Shown: positions 47,823 to 59,520 of the stretch, piece after piece
Position numbering within the stretch: the first letter of the stretch is position 1
Layout: each line of letters opens with the position of its first letter
From: Anaerolineae bacterium
GTDB lineage: Bacteria > Chloroflexota > Anaerolineae > Aggregatilineales > Phototrophicaceae
DNA length: 64,000 nucleotides
NCBI GenBank assembly: GCA_022824365.1
Contig: JAJEAA010000029.1
Location: 186,001 to 250,000 of the forward strand
Reading direction: 5' to 3'
Notes under the pieces: generated by a model
The model's database searches: none
The model's input: the letters and a program-made list of their open reading frames with translations, nothing else
Told to the model about the DNA's origin: nothing
Translations under genes and position numbers: made by a program

Positions 47823-49328
47823 ATGGCAGACAATATCTACGAATCTATTTTGGAGCAGATAAAAGATATCGAGCTTGGCCAGCTCGAATCGGTCGAAGTC
47901 GGCTATGTCGAAGAAGTCGGCGACGGCATCGCCCGCGTCTCCGGCTTGGACAGGGTCCGCTATAACGAATTGGTGCAGTTTGACAATGGCGTCGCCGGGA
48001 TCGCCTTCAACCTGGAGAAAGACAATGTCGGCGTCATCATCATGGGCGCCTACGATGACATTCAGGAAGGCGACACCGTCAGCGCGCTCGGGCGAATCGC
48101 TTCTGTCCCAGTTGGTATGGGACTGGTCGGTCGCGTCGTCAACGCCCTGGGCCAGCCTATCGACGGCCGCGGACCGGTTCAGTTCGACGAATATTACAAC
48201 ATTGAGCGCATCGCCCCCGGCGTGATGGAACGCCGCAGCGTCGATCGCCCCGTGCAGACCGGCATCCTGGCCATCGACACCATGATCCCCATCGGCCGTG
48301 GCCAGCGCGAGTTGATCATCGGCGATCGTCAGACTGGCAAGACCGCCTTGGCGCTTGACACCATCGTCAATCAAAAAGGCGAAGACATGTATTGCATCTA
48401 TGTCGCCATTGGCAAGCGGCGTGGCGAAGTGGCGCGCATCCGCGAAACACTCGAACGCGAAGGCGCCATGGAGTACACGACCCTGGTTGTCGCCTCCGCT
48501 TCCGATGCCGCCGCGCTGCAGTATCTTTCGCCGTATTCAGGCTGCGCTATCGGCGAGTGGTTCATGGAAAACGGCAAGGACGCCCTGGTCATCTATGACG
48601 ACCTTTCCAAGCACGCCAACGCCTATCGCCAGGTCTCTCTGCTGATGCGCCGCCCGCCGGGGCGCGAAGCCTTCCCTGGAGATGTCTTTTATTTGCACAG
48701 CCGCTTGCTGGAGCGCGCCGCCCAATTGAGCGACGAGCGCGGCGGCGGCAGCTTGACCGCCTTACCCGTGATCGAAACCTTGCTCGGCGATGTCTCCGCC
48801 TTCATTCCCACCAACGTCATTTCCATCACCGACGGCCAGATCTACCTCGAATCCGAACTCTTCAACGCCGGCCTGCGCCCAGCATTAAACACCGGCATCA
48901 GCGTGAGCCGCGTGGGCAGCGCCGCGCAAACTCGCGTCATGAAGGATGTCGCCGGCGGCTTGAAGCTGCAAATGGCGCAATTCCGCGATTTGGCGGCTTT
49001 CGCGCAATTCGGCTCCAACCTCGATAAGGCGACGCAGCAGCAGCTTGACCGCGGCATGCGCCTCACCGAGCTTTTCAAGCAGGTCCAATATCAGACCCTC
49101 TCCCTGGACGAACAGGTCGCGCTGACCTACGCCGGCACCAGCGGCTTGACCGACGATGTGCCGGTTGAGCGTATGCTCGCCTGGAAAGAAGAATTCCTGC
49201 GCTCTTTCCGCACTCAGTTTTCGGATACCGGTGAATTCATTCGTGAGAACCGCAACGAGCGCGCCAAAGAGCAAGTACAGGAAAAACTGGATGCGGCCGT
49301 CGAAACCTTTAATGAGGCCTGGTCATAG
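47823..49328 (+). CDS. atpA: F-type ATP synthase alpha subunit
   Basis: [47 protein letters not shown]. Confidence 0.97.
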   Translation: MADNIYESILEQIKDIELGQLESVEVGYVEEVGDGIARVSGLDRVRYNELVQFDNGVAGIAFNLEKDNVGVIIMGAYDDIQEGDTVSALGRIASVPVGMGLVGRVVNALGQPIDGRGPVQFDEYYNIERIAPGVMERRSVDRPVQTGILAIDTMIPIGRGQRELIIGDRQTGKTALALDTIVNQKGEDMYCIYVAIGKRRGEVARIRETLEREGAMEYTTLVVASASDAAALQYLSPYSGCAIGEWFMENGKDALVIYDDLSKHANAYRQVSLLMRRPPGREAFPGDVFYLHSRLLERAAQLSDERGGGSLTALPVIETLLGDVSAFIPTNVISITDGQIYLESELFNAGLRPALNTGISVSRVGSAAQTRVMKDVAGGLKLQMAQFRDLAAFAQFGSNLDKATQQQLDRGMRLTELFKQVQYQTLSLDEQVALTYAGTSGLTDDVPVERMLAWKEEFLRSFRTQFSDTGEFIRENRNERAKEQVQEKLDAAVETFNEAWS

Positions 49329-49360
49329 TGTCACCATCGATTGAAAAGAGGAGACACTAA

Positions 49361-50329
49361 ATGCCCACCCTCAGAGAAGTCAAGAACCGCATTCGCAGCG
49401 TCCGCAACATCACGCAGATCACGCGCGCCTTGGAGGCGGTTTCCGCCTCGCGTGTGCGTCGTGCGCAAGCTCGTGTTTTGGCCAGCCGCGCTTTCGCCGA
49501 GAAGGCCTGGGAAATCCTGGTCAATATTCAAGCGGCCAGCAAGAACCTGCCGCTCCATCCTTTGCTGACTGAGCGCGAGGAAATCAACCGCGTGATGGTG
49601 GTTGTGATCACATCCGACCGCGGCTTGGCTGGCGCTTACAACGCCAATATCCTGCGCGTCGCCCAGCGCTTCGCCACCCGGCTGGGCAAGCCTGTTGACT
49701 ACATCACGGTGGGGCGCAAGGGACGTGACTCGCTCGCCCGGCTCAATGCGAATATCGTCGCCTCCTTCACCGATATATCGGCGGAACCGAAAATTGCCGA
49801 TATATCGCCTATCGCCCGCATCGCCATTGACGCCTACCTCGGCGGCGAGGTCGACGAAGTACTGATCGCCTATACCGACTTTATCAACATGCTGGCGCAG
49901 CGTCCCGCGGTGCTCGGCTGGCTGCCCCTGACCACGCATAGTATCGCTGAACAGGTCGCGGCCGAATACGTTAAGGATGTGGCGACGGTCAGCGGCGGCA
50001 TCCAAAATTACGACTACGAACCTAACGCCGAAGCGGTTGTCGATGAGATCGTGCCTCGCTTCACCGAGTTGCAACTCTACCAGGCTCTGCTCGAAGCGCA
50101 AGCCAGCGAGCATGCCGCGCGTATGGCCGCGATGAGGAACGCCACCGACAACGCCACCCAACTGACCGCCGACCTGACTCTGCAATACAACAAAGCCCGC
50201 CAGGCGGAAATTACGGCGGAAATCCTTGATATCGTCGGCGGCGCCAACGCCTTGCAGCAAGCAATCGACAATACCGCGGATGACATTCTCAAAGCGGACA
50301 CCCTAAGAGGACAATTGCAGGACGCTTGA
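49361..50329 (+). CDS. atpG: ATP synthase gamma subunit
   Basis: N-terminal REVKNRIRSVRNITQITRALEAVSASRVRRAQ; C-terminal ATDNATQLTADLTLQYNKARQAEITAEILDIVGGANAL. Confidence 0.95.
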   Translation: MPTLREVKNRIRSVRNITQITRALEAVSASRVRRAQARVLASRAFAEKAWEILVNIQAASKNLPLHPLLTEREEINRVMVVVITSDRGLAGAYNANILRVAQRFATRLGKPVDYITVGRKGRDSLARLNANIVASFTDISAEPKIADISPIARIAIDAYLGGEVDEVLIAYTDFINMLAQRPAVLGWLPLTTHSIAEQVAAEYVKDVATVSGGIQNYDYEPNAEAVVDEIVPRFTELQLYQALLEAQASEHAARMAAMRNATDNATQLTADLTLQYNKARQAEITAEILDIVGGANALQQAIDNTADDILKADTLRGQLQDA

Positions 50330-50362
50330 GCCGGACGCTCGGCGCCTGTGAGACTGACATAA

Positions 50363-51778
<1,416 letters not shown>

Positions 51779-51781
51779 GAG

Positions 51782-52240
51782 GTGATCATGCCGATTCATA
51801 TCGAGCTGGTCACGCAGGAACAGAAAATCTTCGACGAACCGGAAGCGGATATTATTATTGTGCCCGCTGTCGAGGGGGAGATGGGTGTCTTGCCTAATCA
51901 TGCCCCGGTTTTGACTACCCTTACCTTCGGCGAGTTGGTCGTGCGCAAAGGCGAGGCGGAAGAGCGCTTCGCCATCTACGGCGGCGTCGTCGATGTGCGC
52001 CCCGATAAAGTGGTTGTCCTCGCCGATCTTGCCGAGTCCTCCTATGCCCTGGACCTGGAAAGGGCGCAAGAAGCGCGCGATCAGGCTCGCGAAGTGCTGG
52101 AACAAGGTCCTCCCGATGCCATCAATCGCGAAGCCGAATTGGCGCTCCGTCGCGCGAACCTGGCTCTGCGTATTAGCCAGAAAATCCGGGGCCGCGGCTC
52201 CGCAATTCGTATTATCGACGAGCACAGCGACGAGGTCTGA
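51782..52240 (+). CDS. atpC: ATP synthase epsilon subunit
   Basis: PAVEGEMGVLPNHAPVLTTLTFGELVVRKGEAEERFAIYGGVVDV. Confidence 0.93.
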   Translation: MIMPIHIELVTQEQKIFDEPEADIIIVPAVEGEMGVLPNHAPVLTTLTFGELVVRKGEAEERFAIYGGVVDVRPDKVVVLADLAESSYALDLERAQEARDQAREVLEQGPPDAINREAELALRRANLALRISQKIRGRGSAIRIIDEHSDEV

Positions 52241-52279
52241 GATCTCAACGCTATCTGCCATACACTTCTACATTCCTGC

Positions 52280-52320
52280 GCCCGGCACTGCTTTTGTAGT
52301 CCGGGCTTTCATTTTGCAGT
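52280..52320 (+). terminator. Intrinsic terminator after atpC
   Basis: GCCCGG-C-ACT ... AGT-CCGGGC followed by TTTCATTTT. Confidence 0.65.
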
Positions 52321-52363
52321 AAAATATCCCTAGCGTTCATAGCTAGCTTCATCGGTGAGAAGC

Positions 52364-53380
52364 ATGCCTCGCTTTGGAAAACAGCTCGGCGTCGACCTCG
52401 GCACCATCAACGTTCTCATCTACGATAGCGGCCGCATCGTTCTGCAGGAGCCCTCCCTCGTCGCCTTATTGGCGGAAGAAGAGCGCATCGTCGACTTCGG
52501 CAACCCCGCGCGTGAAATGCTGGGCCGCGTGGATGATGAAGATATTCAAGTTATGCGTCCGCTGCAAAACGGGGTCATAGCCGATTACGAAGTCACCGAA
52601 GCCATGCTTGAGTATTTCTTTAGCCGCATCGCGGGTCGCTTGCGCTTGTTCCGTCCGTCCGTCATGGTCGCTGTGCCCTATGGCGCGACCAGCGTCGAGA
52701 AACGCGCGGTCCGCGAGGCGATCCTGGCGGCCGGCGCTCGCGAAGTTCAGTTGATATGGGAGCCGCTGGCAGCGGCGCTTGGCGCTGGCTTGCCGGTGAG
52801 CACGCCAGCTGGCGGCATGGTCGTCAACATCGGCGGCGGCATCACAGAAGCGGCAGTGTTGACGATGAACAACATCGTACGGGCGGAGAGCGGACGAGTC
52901 GGCGGCTTGCGCCTGGATGAGGGCATCGTCAGTTATGTTCGCCGCAAGTACAATTTGACGATGGGCCAACCCACCGCCGAGTCAGTCAAAATCCAGATCG
53001 GCGCTGCTGTCGATCAACCACAAGAATTGGCGATGGAAATCCAGGGCCGCGACAATGTTTCAGGCCTGCCTCGTACCGTGCGAATTACCACCGGCGAAGT
53101 CGTTGAGGCGCTCGACGAATCTCTCGGTCAAATCGCCACCGTGGTGAAGAACGTGCTGTCTACGACTCCGCCGGAACTCTCCTCCGATATTATCGATCGC
53201 GGCATTGTGCTTTCCGGCGGCGGCGCCCTTCTGCGCGGCGTCGATGCTTACTTGACGCGGGAAACCGGCGTGCCGGTCTATCAAGCTGATAATCCGCTTA
53301 TCAATGTGGTCGTCGGTTGCGGCAGGGCAATGGAAGACCCGGCGATATTGCGCCGGCTGGCGCAGACCAACTATTACTAA
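52364..53380 (+). CDS. mreB: MreB-like actin-family protein
   Basis: QLGVDLGTINVLIYDSGRIVLQEPSLVAL; VAVPYGATSVEKRAVREAILAAGAREVQLIWEPLAAALGAGLPV; VLSGGGALLRGVDAYL. Confidence 0.85.
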   Translation: MPRFGKQLGVDLGTINVLIYDSGRIVLQEPSLVALLAEEERIVDFGNPAREMLGRVDDEDIQVMRPLQNGVIADYEVTEAMLEYFFSRIAGRLRLFRPSVMVAVPYGATSVEKRAVREAILAAGAREVQLIWEPLAAALGAGLPVSTPAGGMVVNIGGGITEAAVLTMNNIVRAESGRVGGLRLDEGIVSYVRRKYNLTMGQPTAESVKIQIGAAVDQPQELAMEIQGRDNVSGLPRTVRITTGEVVEALDESLGQIATVVKNVLSTTPPELSSDIIDRGIVLSGGGALLRGVDAYLTRETGVPVYQADNPLINVVVGCGRAMEDPAILRRLAQTNYY

Positions 53381-53398
53381 AGCACCAGCGGCTGCGTC

Positions 53399-54025
53399 CT
53401 ACAAGTAATAGGTCATATGCTGCAGGTGCGTCACCGGGTCAATATACTGGATCTGAACAGTCTCCGGCACGTTAATGTTGATTGGCGCGTAGTTCAGGAT
53501 CGCCTTCACGCCAGCCTCTACCAGTTGATCCGCCACCGTCTGCGCGTGTTCCGCCGGCACCGCCAGCATCGCAATCTTGATGCCGTCTTTGCGGATCGTC
53601 TCGCTCATTTCGCTGACGGGAAGCACTACAAACGCGCCTATGCGCTGCCCGACTTTATCCGGGCTGATGTCGAATAAATGAGCGATACGGAACCCGCGAT
53701 CCTGAAAGCCGCGATAATGAGAGATCGCGCTGCCGAGGTTGCCCGCGCCGACTACCGCTACCATCCATTCTTGATTGACCTGCAGCACAGCCTGCAAGCG
53801 CTCTATGAGGAACTCTATCTGATATCCCGTTCCTTGCTTGCCGAAGCCGCCAAAGTGCGACAGGTCCTTGCGGATCTGAGCCGAGCTGATATCCAGCCGC
53901 CGTCCCAATTCATGCGACGAGGTAACTTGCTTGCTTTCTTGTTGCAATCGCGTGAGCGCGCGCAAATACAGGGGCAGTCGCCCGATGACAATATCTGGAA
54001 TAGTCGATGTTGATACGCTTGACAT
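53399..54025 (-). CDS. rex: Redox-sensing transcriptional repressor Rex
   Basis: LPLYLRALTRLQQES; SSAQIRKDLSHFGGFGKQGTGYQIEFLIERL; VVGAGNLGSAISHYRGFQDRGF. Confidence 0.95.
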   Translation of the reverse strand: MSSVSTSTIPDIVIGRLPLYLRALTRLQQESKQVTSSHELGRRLDISSAQIRKDLSHFGGFGKQGTGYQIEFLIERLQAVLQVNQEWMVAVVGAGNLGSAISHYRGFQDRGFRIAHLFDISPDKVGQRIGAFVVLPVSEMSETIRKDGIKIAMLAVPAEHAQTVADQLVEAGVKAILNYAPININVPETVQIQYIDPVTHLQHMTYYL

Positions 54026-54049
54026 CGATACTGATCCGCGAAGAGAAGT

Positions 54050-54067
54050 TTGTGAAACTTTCTACAA
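54050..54067. promoter_or_regulatory. Putative Rex operator upstream of rex
   Basis: TTGTGAA-ACTT-TCTACAA; left half matches Rex consensus 7/7, right half 5/7. Confidence 0.5.
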
Positions 54068-54221
54068 TCATCATCTTACCACCCTCCACAAATCCACGCC
54101 ATAGAATCCTTCCTCGCCCGCTTCCGGTGAGGGTAGGTCATAGCCTCCTGCTTGATAGCCGATTGCCGCGATGTTAAACTGATGTGGCAATACAAACCGC
54201 GCTCACTTTCCATAGGCTTTT

Positions 54222-54848
54222 ATGAATTCCTTGACCGATCACGACGATACAACTGGGAACACTTCGTTGCCGCATAACAGCAGGCAGGTCAGCGATGATC
54301 GGCTGCTTACCGGCGATCTGCAAATTGTCCACGACAGCATGTTGGACGGTTTGGGCCAACTCGCCGATTATTTCGGGTTCAGCAAGGTCATGGGCCAGCT
54401 TTACGGCAGCTTGCTGCTAAGCGCCGAGCCACTGTCCCTGGACGATATGATGGCGCGGCTCAGCATCTCCAAAGCCAGCGTGAGCACCAACATTCGCGCC
54501 CTGGAACACATGGGTATGGTGCGGCAAGTATGGGTCCGCGGCGGGAGCGGGCGTCGCAAGTACTTTCAGGCGGAGACCGATTTCTGGCAGATTTTCTCCA
54601 ATTTCCTTAGCGGACGCGAGCTCCGCGATCTAGAACACGCGCTCGCAGTCATGGAGGAAAACCACGAGCGGATCACCGCTGCGCTGGGGGACTTGCCGCC
54701 TGAGCAGAAGATCCTGGCGCGCCTCTATCTCGATCGCATTGCCCAGATGCAAGCGCTCTTCCGTTTCGCCCAGCTTATCATCAGCAGTGTGCTCAACCAG
54801 GTCAGCGGCCGCGATGTCTCCGATGTCTCCGGCGTCGAGCTTCAGTAG
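54222..54848 (+). CDS. GbsR/MarR-family transcriptional regulator
   Basis: GLGQLADYFGFSKVMGQLYGSLLLSAEPLSLDDMMARLSISKASVSTNIRALEHMGMVRQVWVRGGSGRRKYFQAETDFW. Confidence 0.87.
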   Translation: MNSLTDHDDTTGNTSLPHNSRQVSDDRLLTGDLQIVHDSMLDGLGQLADYFGFSKVMGQLYGSLLLSAEPLSLDDMMARLSISKASVSTNIRALEHMGMVRQVWVRGGSGRRKYFQAETDFWQIFSNFLSGRELRDLEHALAVMEENHERITAALGDLPPEQKILARLYLDRIAQMQALFRFAQLIISSVLNQVSGRDVSDVSGVELQ

Positions 54849-54858
54849 CTTTCGCCCC

Positions 54859-54887
54859 TTGTAGGCATTCCGCCGCCTGACTATAAT
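54859..54887 (+). promoter_or_regulatory. Putative promoter of tRNA-Leu(TAG)
   Basis: TTGTAG - 17 nt - TATAAT, 21 nt before the tRNA. Confidence 0.5.
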
Positions 54888-54907
54888 TTCACCTAGTTCC
54901 TAACGCT

Positions 54908-54988
54908 GAGGAAGTGGCGGAATTGGCAGACGCGCATGACTTAGGATCATGTCTCTTTGAGGTGAGGGTTCGAGTCCCTCCTTCCTCA
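54908..54988 (+). tRNA. tRNA-Leu (anticodon TAG)
   Basis: GAGGAAG/CTTCCTC acceptor; anticodon arm CATGA-CTTAGGA-TCATG; GGTTCGAGT T-loop; CCA not encoded. Confidence 0.95.
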
Positions 54989-55102
54989 TCATGAATGCAA
55001 CTCCGGGGCGCAGAACGCGCCTCTCGACTTTCTAATGTATGATCTGCTTGGCAGGTCGCCGGCTTGTGTCATAATGAGTCCAGTAGAATTGAAGGAAGTA
55101 TC

Positions 55103-56725
55103 TTGAAACTGCAAACAGAACGTATCGACAACCACCGGGCGCAATTCACCATCGAAATTGATACGGAGCGGCTGGAAGACGCCAAGCGTAAAGCGGCGCG
55201 CAAAATCTCGCGCCAGGTTCGCATCAAAGGTTTTCGCAAGGGCAAGGCGCCGTATCGCCTGGTCGCGCAACATGTCGGCGAAGGCGCGATCCTGGAAGAG
55301 GCTCTGGAAGCGCTCGGCGATGTCTTGTACAAGCAAGCACTGGAAGAATCCGATATTGTGCCCTACGGTCCCGGCGCCTTTGACGACTTTGAGCTTGAGC
55401 CGGCCCCCACCTTCATATTCTCCGTGCCGTTGCAACCGGAAGTCGATCTCAAGGATTACCGCGAGATCCGCGTCGACTTTGAAGAGCCGGAGGTCAACGC
55501 CGACCAAATTGAACAAACCATGCGACAAATGCAATTGCGGGCGGTTGAGGTAACTGACGAGAATGTTCAAGTTGCCGCCGCTGGCAACCGCGTCACAGTC
55601 GCCGTCGAAAGCGAGTTTGTTGATGGCGAGTCGCCCGATGAATTGACTGAAGAGGACGCGCCCCCCCTGGAACAAGATTCGCTGACTGATGATGAAAGCG
55701 AGGAAGAAGACGGCGAAGACAGCCCGGCGCCCTACATCCCAAAAATGGGCGATGCCTTCGTCAATGACGAAAACGCGATTATCATTCTTGATCCGAACGA
55801 AGATCCGTTCACGCATGGCTTCGTTGAGCATCTGATCGGCGTTGAGCTGGGCAGCGATGTCGAATTCGAATTGACGATTCCAGATGACGACGCCGACGAA
55901 ACGATCCACGGGCGTCGCGTGAGATTCTTCGTGTCCTTGAAGAATATCGAAGCGATTTCAATTCCCGAGTTAGACGACGACTTCGCTCGCCTTGTCAGCC
56001 GCAACCGCGGCGACGAAGAGCTGGACCTGGCCAGCCTGCGCGCGGCGACCCAGGAAGAGCTGGAGCGCTCGACGCTTGCCGAGGCCAAGTCCCGCTATAG
56101 CGGCGAGGTGCTACAGAAGATTGTCGAAGGCGCCGCTATCGATTATCCGGAAATGATGCTTGAAGAGCATATTGACGACATGATCGGTGACTTTGAGCGC
56201 AACCTCGCCCAGCAAGGCATCAAGCTCGAAGATTATTATCGCCTGACCAACAGCGGCAAAGAAAATTTGCAAGAACAGTATCGTGATCGCGCGATCCAAT
56301 CGCTGCGGCAATCGCTCGTCCTGCGGGAAATTGTCACTGCGCAAGAGATCGAGGTGAGCGAGGACGATATTGAGTTGCGGCTCGACTTGGTGACCGCCGG
56401 CTACGGTCCCGGCCCGGAAATCCGCAAGCTCTTCGATACGCCGCAGATGCGCGGAAATATTCGCAATGAACTGATGATGAACCACCTCAACGAACACATC
56501 ATCGCTATCGGCCGAGGAGAAGATCCGGCTGCGGCTATAGAAGCTTGGCGCGCCCAAATGACGGGCGATGCCAAACGCGCTGAGGAACGCAGCGAACGAC
56601 TGCAACGCTACCAAACGGAGGATGCGGCTGACGCGCCCGCGGAAGAGCAATCAAGCGACGCGGAGTTGGAAGTTCTTTCGGAAGCGGAAACTGCTCAACC
56701 AGGCGACCAATCGACCAGCGCCTAG
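55103..56725 (+). CDS. tig: Trigger factor
   Basis: IDNHRAQFTIEIDTERLEDAKRKAARKISRQVRIKGFRKGKAPYRLV; TTG start with AAGGAAGT upstream. Confidence 0.9.
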   Translation: MKLQTERIDNHRAQFTIEIDTERLEDAKRKAARKISRQVRIKGFRKGKAPYRLVAQHVGEGAILEEALEALGDVLYKQALEESDIVPYGPGAFDDFELEPAPTFIFSVPLQPEVDLKDYREIRVDFEEPEVNADQIEQTMRQMQLRAVEVTDENVQVAAAGNRVTVAVESEFVDGESPDELTEEDAPPLEQDSLTDDESEEEDGEDSPAPYIPKMGDAFVNDENAIIILDPNEDPFTHGFVEHLIGVELGSDVEFELTIPDDDADETIHGRRVRFFVSLKNIEAISIPELDDDFARLVSRNRGDEELDLASLRAATQEELERSTLAEAKSRYSGEVLQKIVEGAAIDYPEMMLEEHIDDMIGDFERNLAQQGIKLEDYYRLTNSGKENLQEQYRDRAIQSLRQSLVLREIVTAQEIEVSEDDIELRLDLVTAGYGPGPEIRKLFDTPQMRGNIRNELMMNHLNEHIIAIGRGEDPAAAIEAWRAQMTGDAKRAEERSERLQRYQTEDAADAPAEEQSSDAELEVLSEAETAQPGDQSTSA

Positions 56726-56781
56726 GCCTGTGCCAATCTACATTCAGTCTCCTTAGCCGAGCGAAAGGAATGCAATAGCGA

Positions 56782-57396
56782 ATGAACCACTTTCACAGCG
56801 TTATCCCTATGGTCATCGAGCAGGGCAGCCGCGGCGAACGCGCTTACGACATATACTCCCTGCTTCTAAAGGAGCGTATTGTCTTTGTCGGCTCCGGCAT
56901 TAACGACCAAATCGCCAATCTCATCGTGGCGCAGTTGCTCTTTCTCGAGCGTGAAGGTCCCGATCGCCGAATTCAAATGTACATCAATTCGCCCGGCGGG
57001 GCTGTTTATTCTGGCTTGGCAATCTATGACACCATGCAGCAGATTGCGGCGCCGGTCAGCACGGTTGCCGTCGGCATCACCGCTAGCTTCGGTACCGTCC
57101 TCTTGACCGCTGGCGGGCCCGACATGCGCCTCGCCTTGCCCAATGCCACCATCCACATGCACCAGCCTCTTGGCGGCGCGCAGGGCCAGGCTTCCGATAT
57201 CGTGATCCAGGCCGAAGAGATCGTTCGGCTCAAGAAGCGCATCATCGATATCTTCGTCAAGCACACGGGCAGAACCCCCGAAGAAATTGAACGCCTCACC
57301 GACCGCGATGTCTATATGACCGCGCAGGAAGCGGTCGATTTCGGCTTGATAGACAACGTGCTCGTCGGTGAAGCGCGCGAGCTTGAAAGGGCATAA
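56782..57396 (+). CDS. clpP: ATP-dependent Clp protease proteolytic subunit
   Basis: [77 protein letters not shown]. Confidence 0.96.
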   Translation: MNHFHSVIPMVIEQGSRGERAYDIYSLLLKERIVFVGSGINDQIANLIVAQLLFLEREGPDRRIQMYINSPGGAVYSGLAIYDTMQQIAAPVSTVAVGITASFGTVLLTAGGPDMRLALPNATIHMHQPLGGAQGQASDIVIQAEEIVRLKKRIIDIFVKHTGRTPEEIERLTDRDVYMTAQEAVDFGLIDNVLVGEARELERA

Positions 57397-57397
57397 C

Positions 57398-58681
57398 TTG
57401 AGCTTCTCACCTATCAAACATCGCTGTAATTTCTGCGCCCGCACTCACGACGAAGTCGACCGTCTGATCGCCGGTCCCGAGCATATCCACATCTGCAACT
57501 TCTGCGTGGAGCTCTGCCACAACCTGCTGCTCAAAGAGGAAGCCAACGAAGTAAACGTCTCAGGCGGTGTTGAATTTGAGTTCTCTTTCTCGCCCCGTCA
57601 GATCATGCAGCGGCTTGATGAGTATGTCATCGGGCAGCGAGACGCCAAACGAGTCCTGAGCGTCGCGGTATATAATCACTACAAGCGCATCCAAGCAGCC
57701 GATGAGCCGCTCGATGTCGAATTGGACAAGAGTAATATCCTGCTTATTGGACCCACCGGCTGCGGCAAAACCTTGCTCGCGCAGACCCTCGCGCGCATTC
57801 TGGATGTGCCCATCTGCATTACTGATGCGACCGCGCTCACGGAAGCCGGCTACGTCGGCGAAGATGTGGAGAACATTCTCCTGCGCCTGATTCAAGCGGC
57901 CGACGGCAATATCGCCCGCGCCGAGCGAGGCATCATCTATATCGACGAGATCGATAAGATTGCGCGCATGTCCAACTCGAATCCCTCGATCACGCGCGAT
58001 GTATCCGGCGAAGGCGTACAGCAGGCGCTGCTCAAGATACTGGAAGGCACGGTAGCCAACGTGCCTCCGCAAGGCGGGCGCAAGCATCCCCATCAAGAAT
58101 TCTTGCAGATTGATACCCGCAATATTCTCTTCATCGTCGGCGGAACATTCTCCGGTCTGGACGAGGTCATTCGCCGCCGCGTCGGCATGAAGAGCAAGAT
58201 AGGCTTCGGCGCCCAGCAGGACGCAAGCGAGCAAGACATGACTGACCTGCTGAGCCTCGCCTCGCCGGAAGATTTGGTCCAGCACGGTATGATCCCCGAG
58301 ATGGTCGGGCGCCTCCCGGTCATCGTAGCGCTTCAATCGTTGGAGCTGGATGATCTGGTGCGTATCATGATTGAGCCGAAGAATGCGCTCATCCGTCAAT
58401 ATGAACATCTGCTTTCCTTGGACGATGTTGAGCTGGTCTTTGACGAGGCGGCAATGCGAGCGGCGGCTGAACTGGCGATTGAGCGTGATACCGGCGCCCG
58501 CGGTTTGCGCTCCATCATTGAGTCCTGCTTGCTTGATGTGATGTTCGAAGTGCCCAGCCGCGAGGATATTACTCAGGTCCTAATCAATGATGCTGTCATC
58601 CGCGGCGAGGAAAAACCTCGCATCCTCACTGGCGACGGCAGCGTCATCAATTTGTCAGGCGAGATCGATTCAGCCGCCTGA
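57398..58681 (+). CDS. clpX: ATP-dependent Clp protease ATP-binding subunit
   Basis: [18 protein letters not shown]...CNFCVELC zinc finger; [44 protein letters not shown] start at 57398. Confidence 0.96.
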   Translation: MSFSPIKHRCNFCARTHDEVDRLIAGPEHIHICNFCVELCHNLLLKEEANEVNVSGGVEFEFSFSPRQIMQRLDEYVIGQRDAKRVLSVAVYNHYKRIQAADEPLDVELDKSNILLIGPTGCGKTLLAQTLARILDVPICITDATALTEAGYVGEDVENILLRLIQAADGNIARAERGIIYIDEIDKIARMSNSNPSITRDVSGEGVQQALLKILEGTVANVPPQGGRKHPHQEFLQIDTRNILFIVGGTFSGLDEVIRRRVGMKSKIGFGAQQDASEQDMTDLLSLASPEDLVQHGMIPEMVGRLPVIVALQSLELDDLVRIMIEPKNALIRQYEHLLSLDDVELVFDEAAMRAAAELAIERDTGARGLRSIIESCLLDVMFEVPSREDITQVLINDAVIRGEEKPRILTGDGSVINLSGEIDSAA

Positions 58682-58693
58682 TGCGCCGGCGCT

Positions 58694-59317
58694 TTATGGA
58701 TTAACCGGCAACAGCAGCACTTCGGTTGCGCCTGTCACACGGCTTCTGAAACTCTGAGCGTCCAATTCCGTCGCTTCCGCGCCGGCGCCGCCCCAATTGT
58801 ATGGAATCGCCCAGGCCGGTTTCATCATGTCCACCAGTTCCAGCCCCGCCTCTACCGACAGCCGACCGTAACCATCAATTGGCAGCAGGATGATATCGGG
58901 CATGAAATGTCTGACATCCGGTATAACTTCTGATTCGCCCACATAATATATGTCGTACAGGTCCAGCGATATCAGGAATCCCAACCTGCCATCCGTTGTC
59001 GAAGCGCGCGCGGACCGCCTCGTGGCCGCCGGTATCGCGGTGATGCTCGCCCGCTCAACGCTGATGCTCTGCCACTCTCGTAATACCTTGACCTCCGGGA
59101 TGACGCGCGCGGCGCTTTCGCTGCCGATCACAACTGTGTTCTCGCCGCGGATCTTCTCGATATCAGCCGGCGAACAATGATCGAAGTGATCATGCCCGAT
59201 GAGAATAACATCGGGCGGCTTGTCGCTCTTGACCACCCGCCAGGGCGCGATCTGAATCGAGGGCTTGCCTTCTATGACAAAGCTCCCGTGACCCTGCCAA
59301 CGTATGCGATCGATCAA
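58694..59317 (-). CDS. Metallo-beta-lactamase-fold hydrolase (UPF0173-like)
   Basis: IRWQGHGSFVIEG; VILIGHDHFDHCSPADIEKI; HFMPDIILLPIDGYGRLSVE. Confidence 0.8.
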   Translation of the reverse strand: MIDRIRWQGHGSFVIEGKPSIQIAPWRVVKSDKPPDVILIGHDHFDHCSPADIEKIRGENTVVIGSESAARVIPEVKVLREWQSISVERASITAIPAATRRSARASTTDGRLGFLISLDLYDIYYVGESEVIPDVRHFMPDIILLPIDGYGRLSVEAGLELVDMMKPAWAIPYNWGGAGAEATELDAQSFRSRVTGATEVLLLPVNP

Positions 59318-59520
59318 GTTGCTATCCTTCGCCGTTCAATTCAATTCGGTTGACTTGCTTTAACTTTTCCCTGCGGATTATAGTTGGCGCTGTGCTGGCG
59401 CGCCATGATTTTTGCAGGCGCTTGCAGTCTTTCCCGCAGCCATTCAATCTACTCGCCTGTCACAATCTGCTGTATGCTCAAGCTGCGCAAAAATTGCCAC
59501 CAATCGACGGTCATGCGGCA

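Noticed and set aside
49771-49807. Two copies of the palindrome CGATATATCG 27 bp apart
   Set aside because: Inside atpG coding sequence, each encoding Asp-Ile-Ser; likely coincidental codon choice.
49331-50260. 309-aa minus ORF antisense to atpG
   Set aside because: Shadow ORF; same pattern as other antisense frames in this high-GC DNA.
54989-55909. 306-aa minus ORF antisense to trigger factor
   Set aside because: Shadow ORF; opposite frame encodes trigger factor with a plausible SD.
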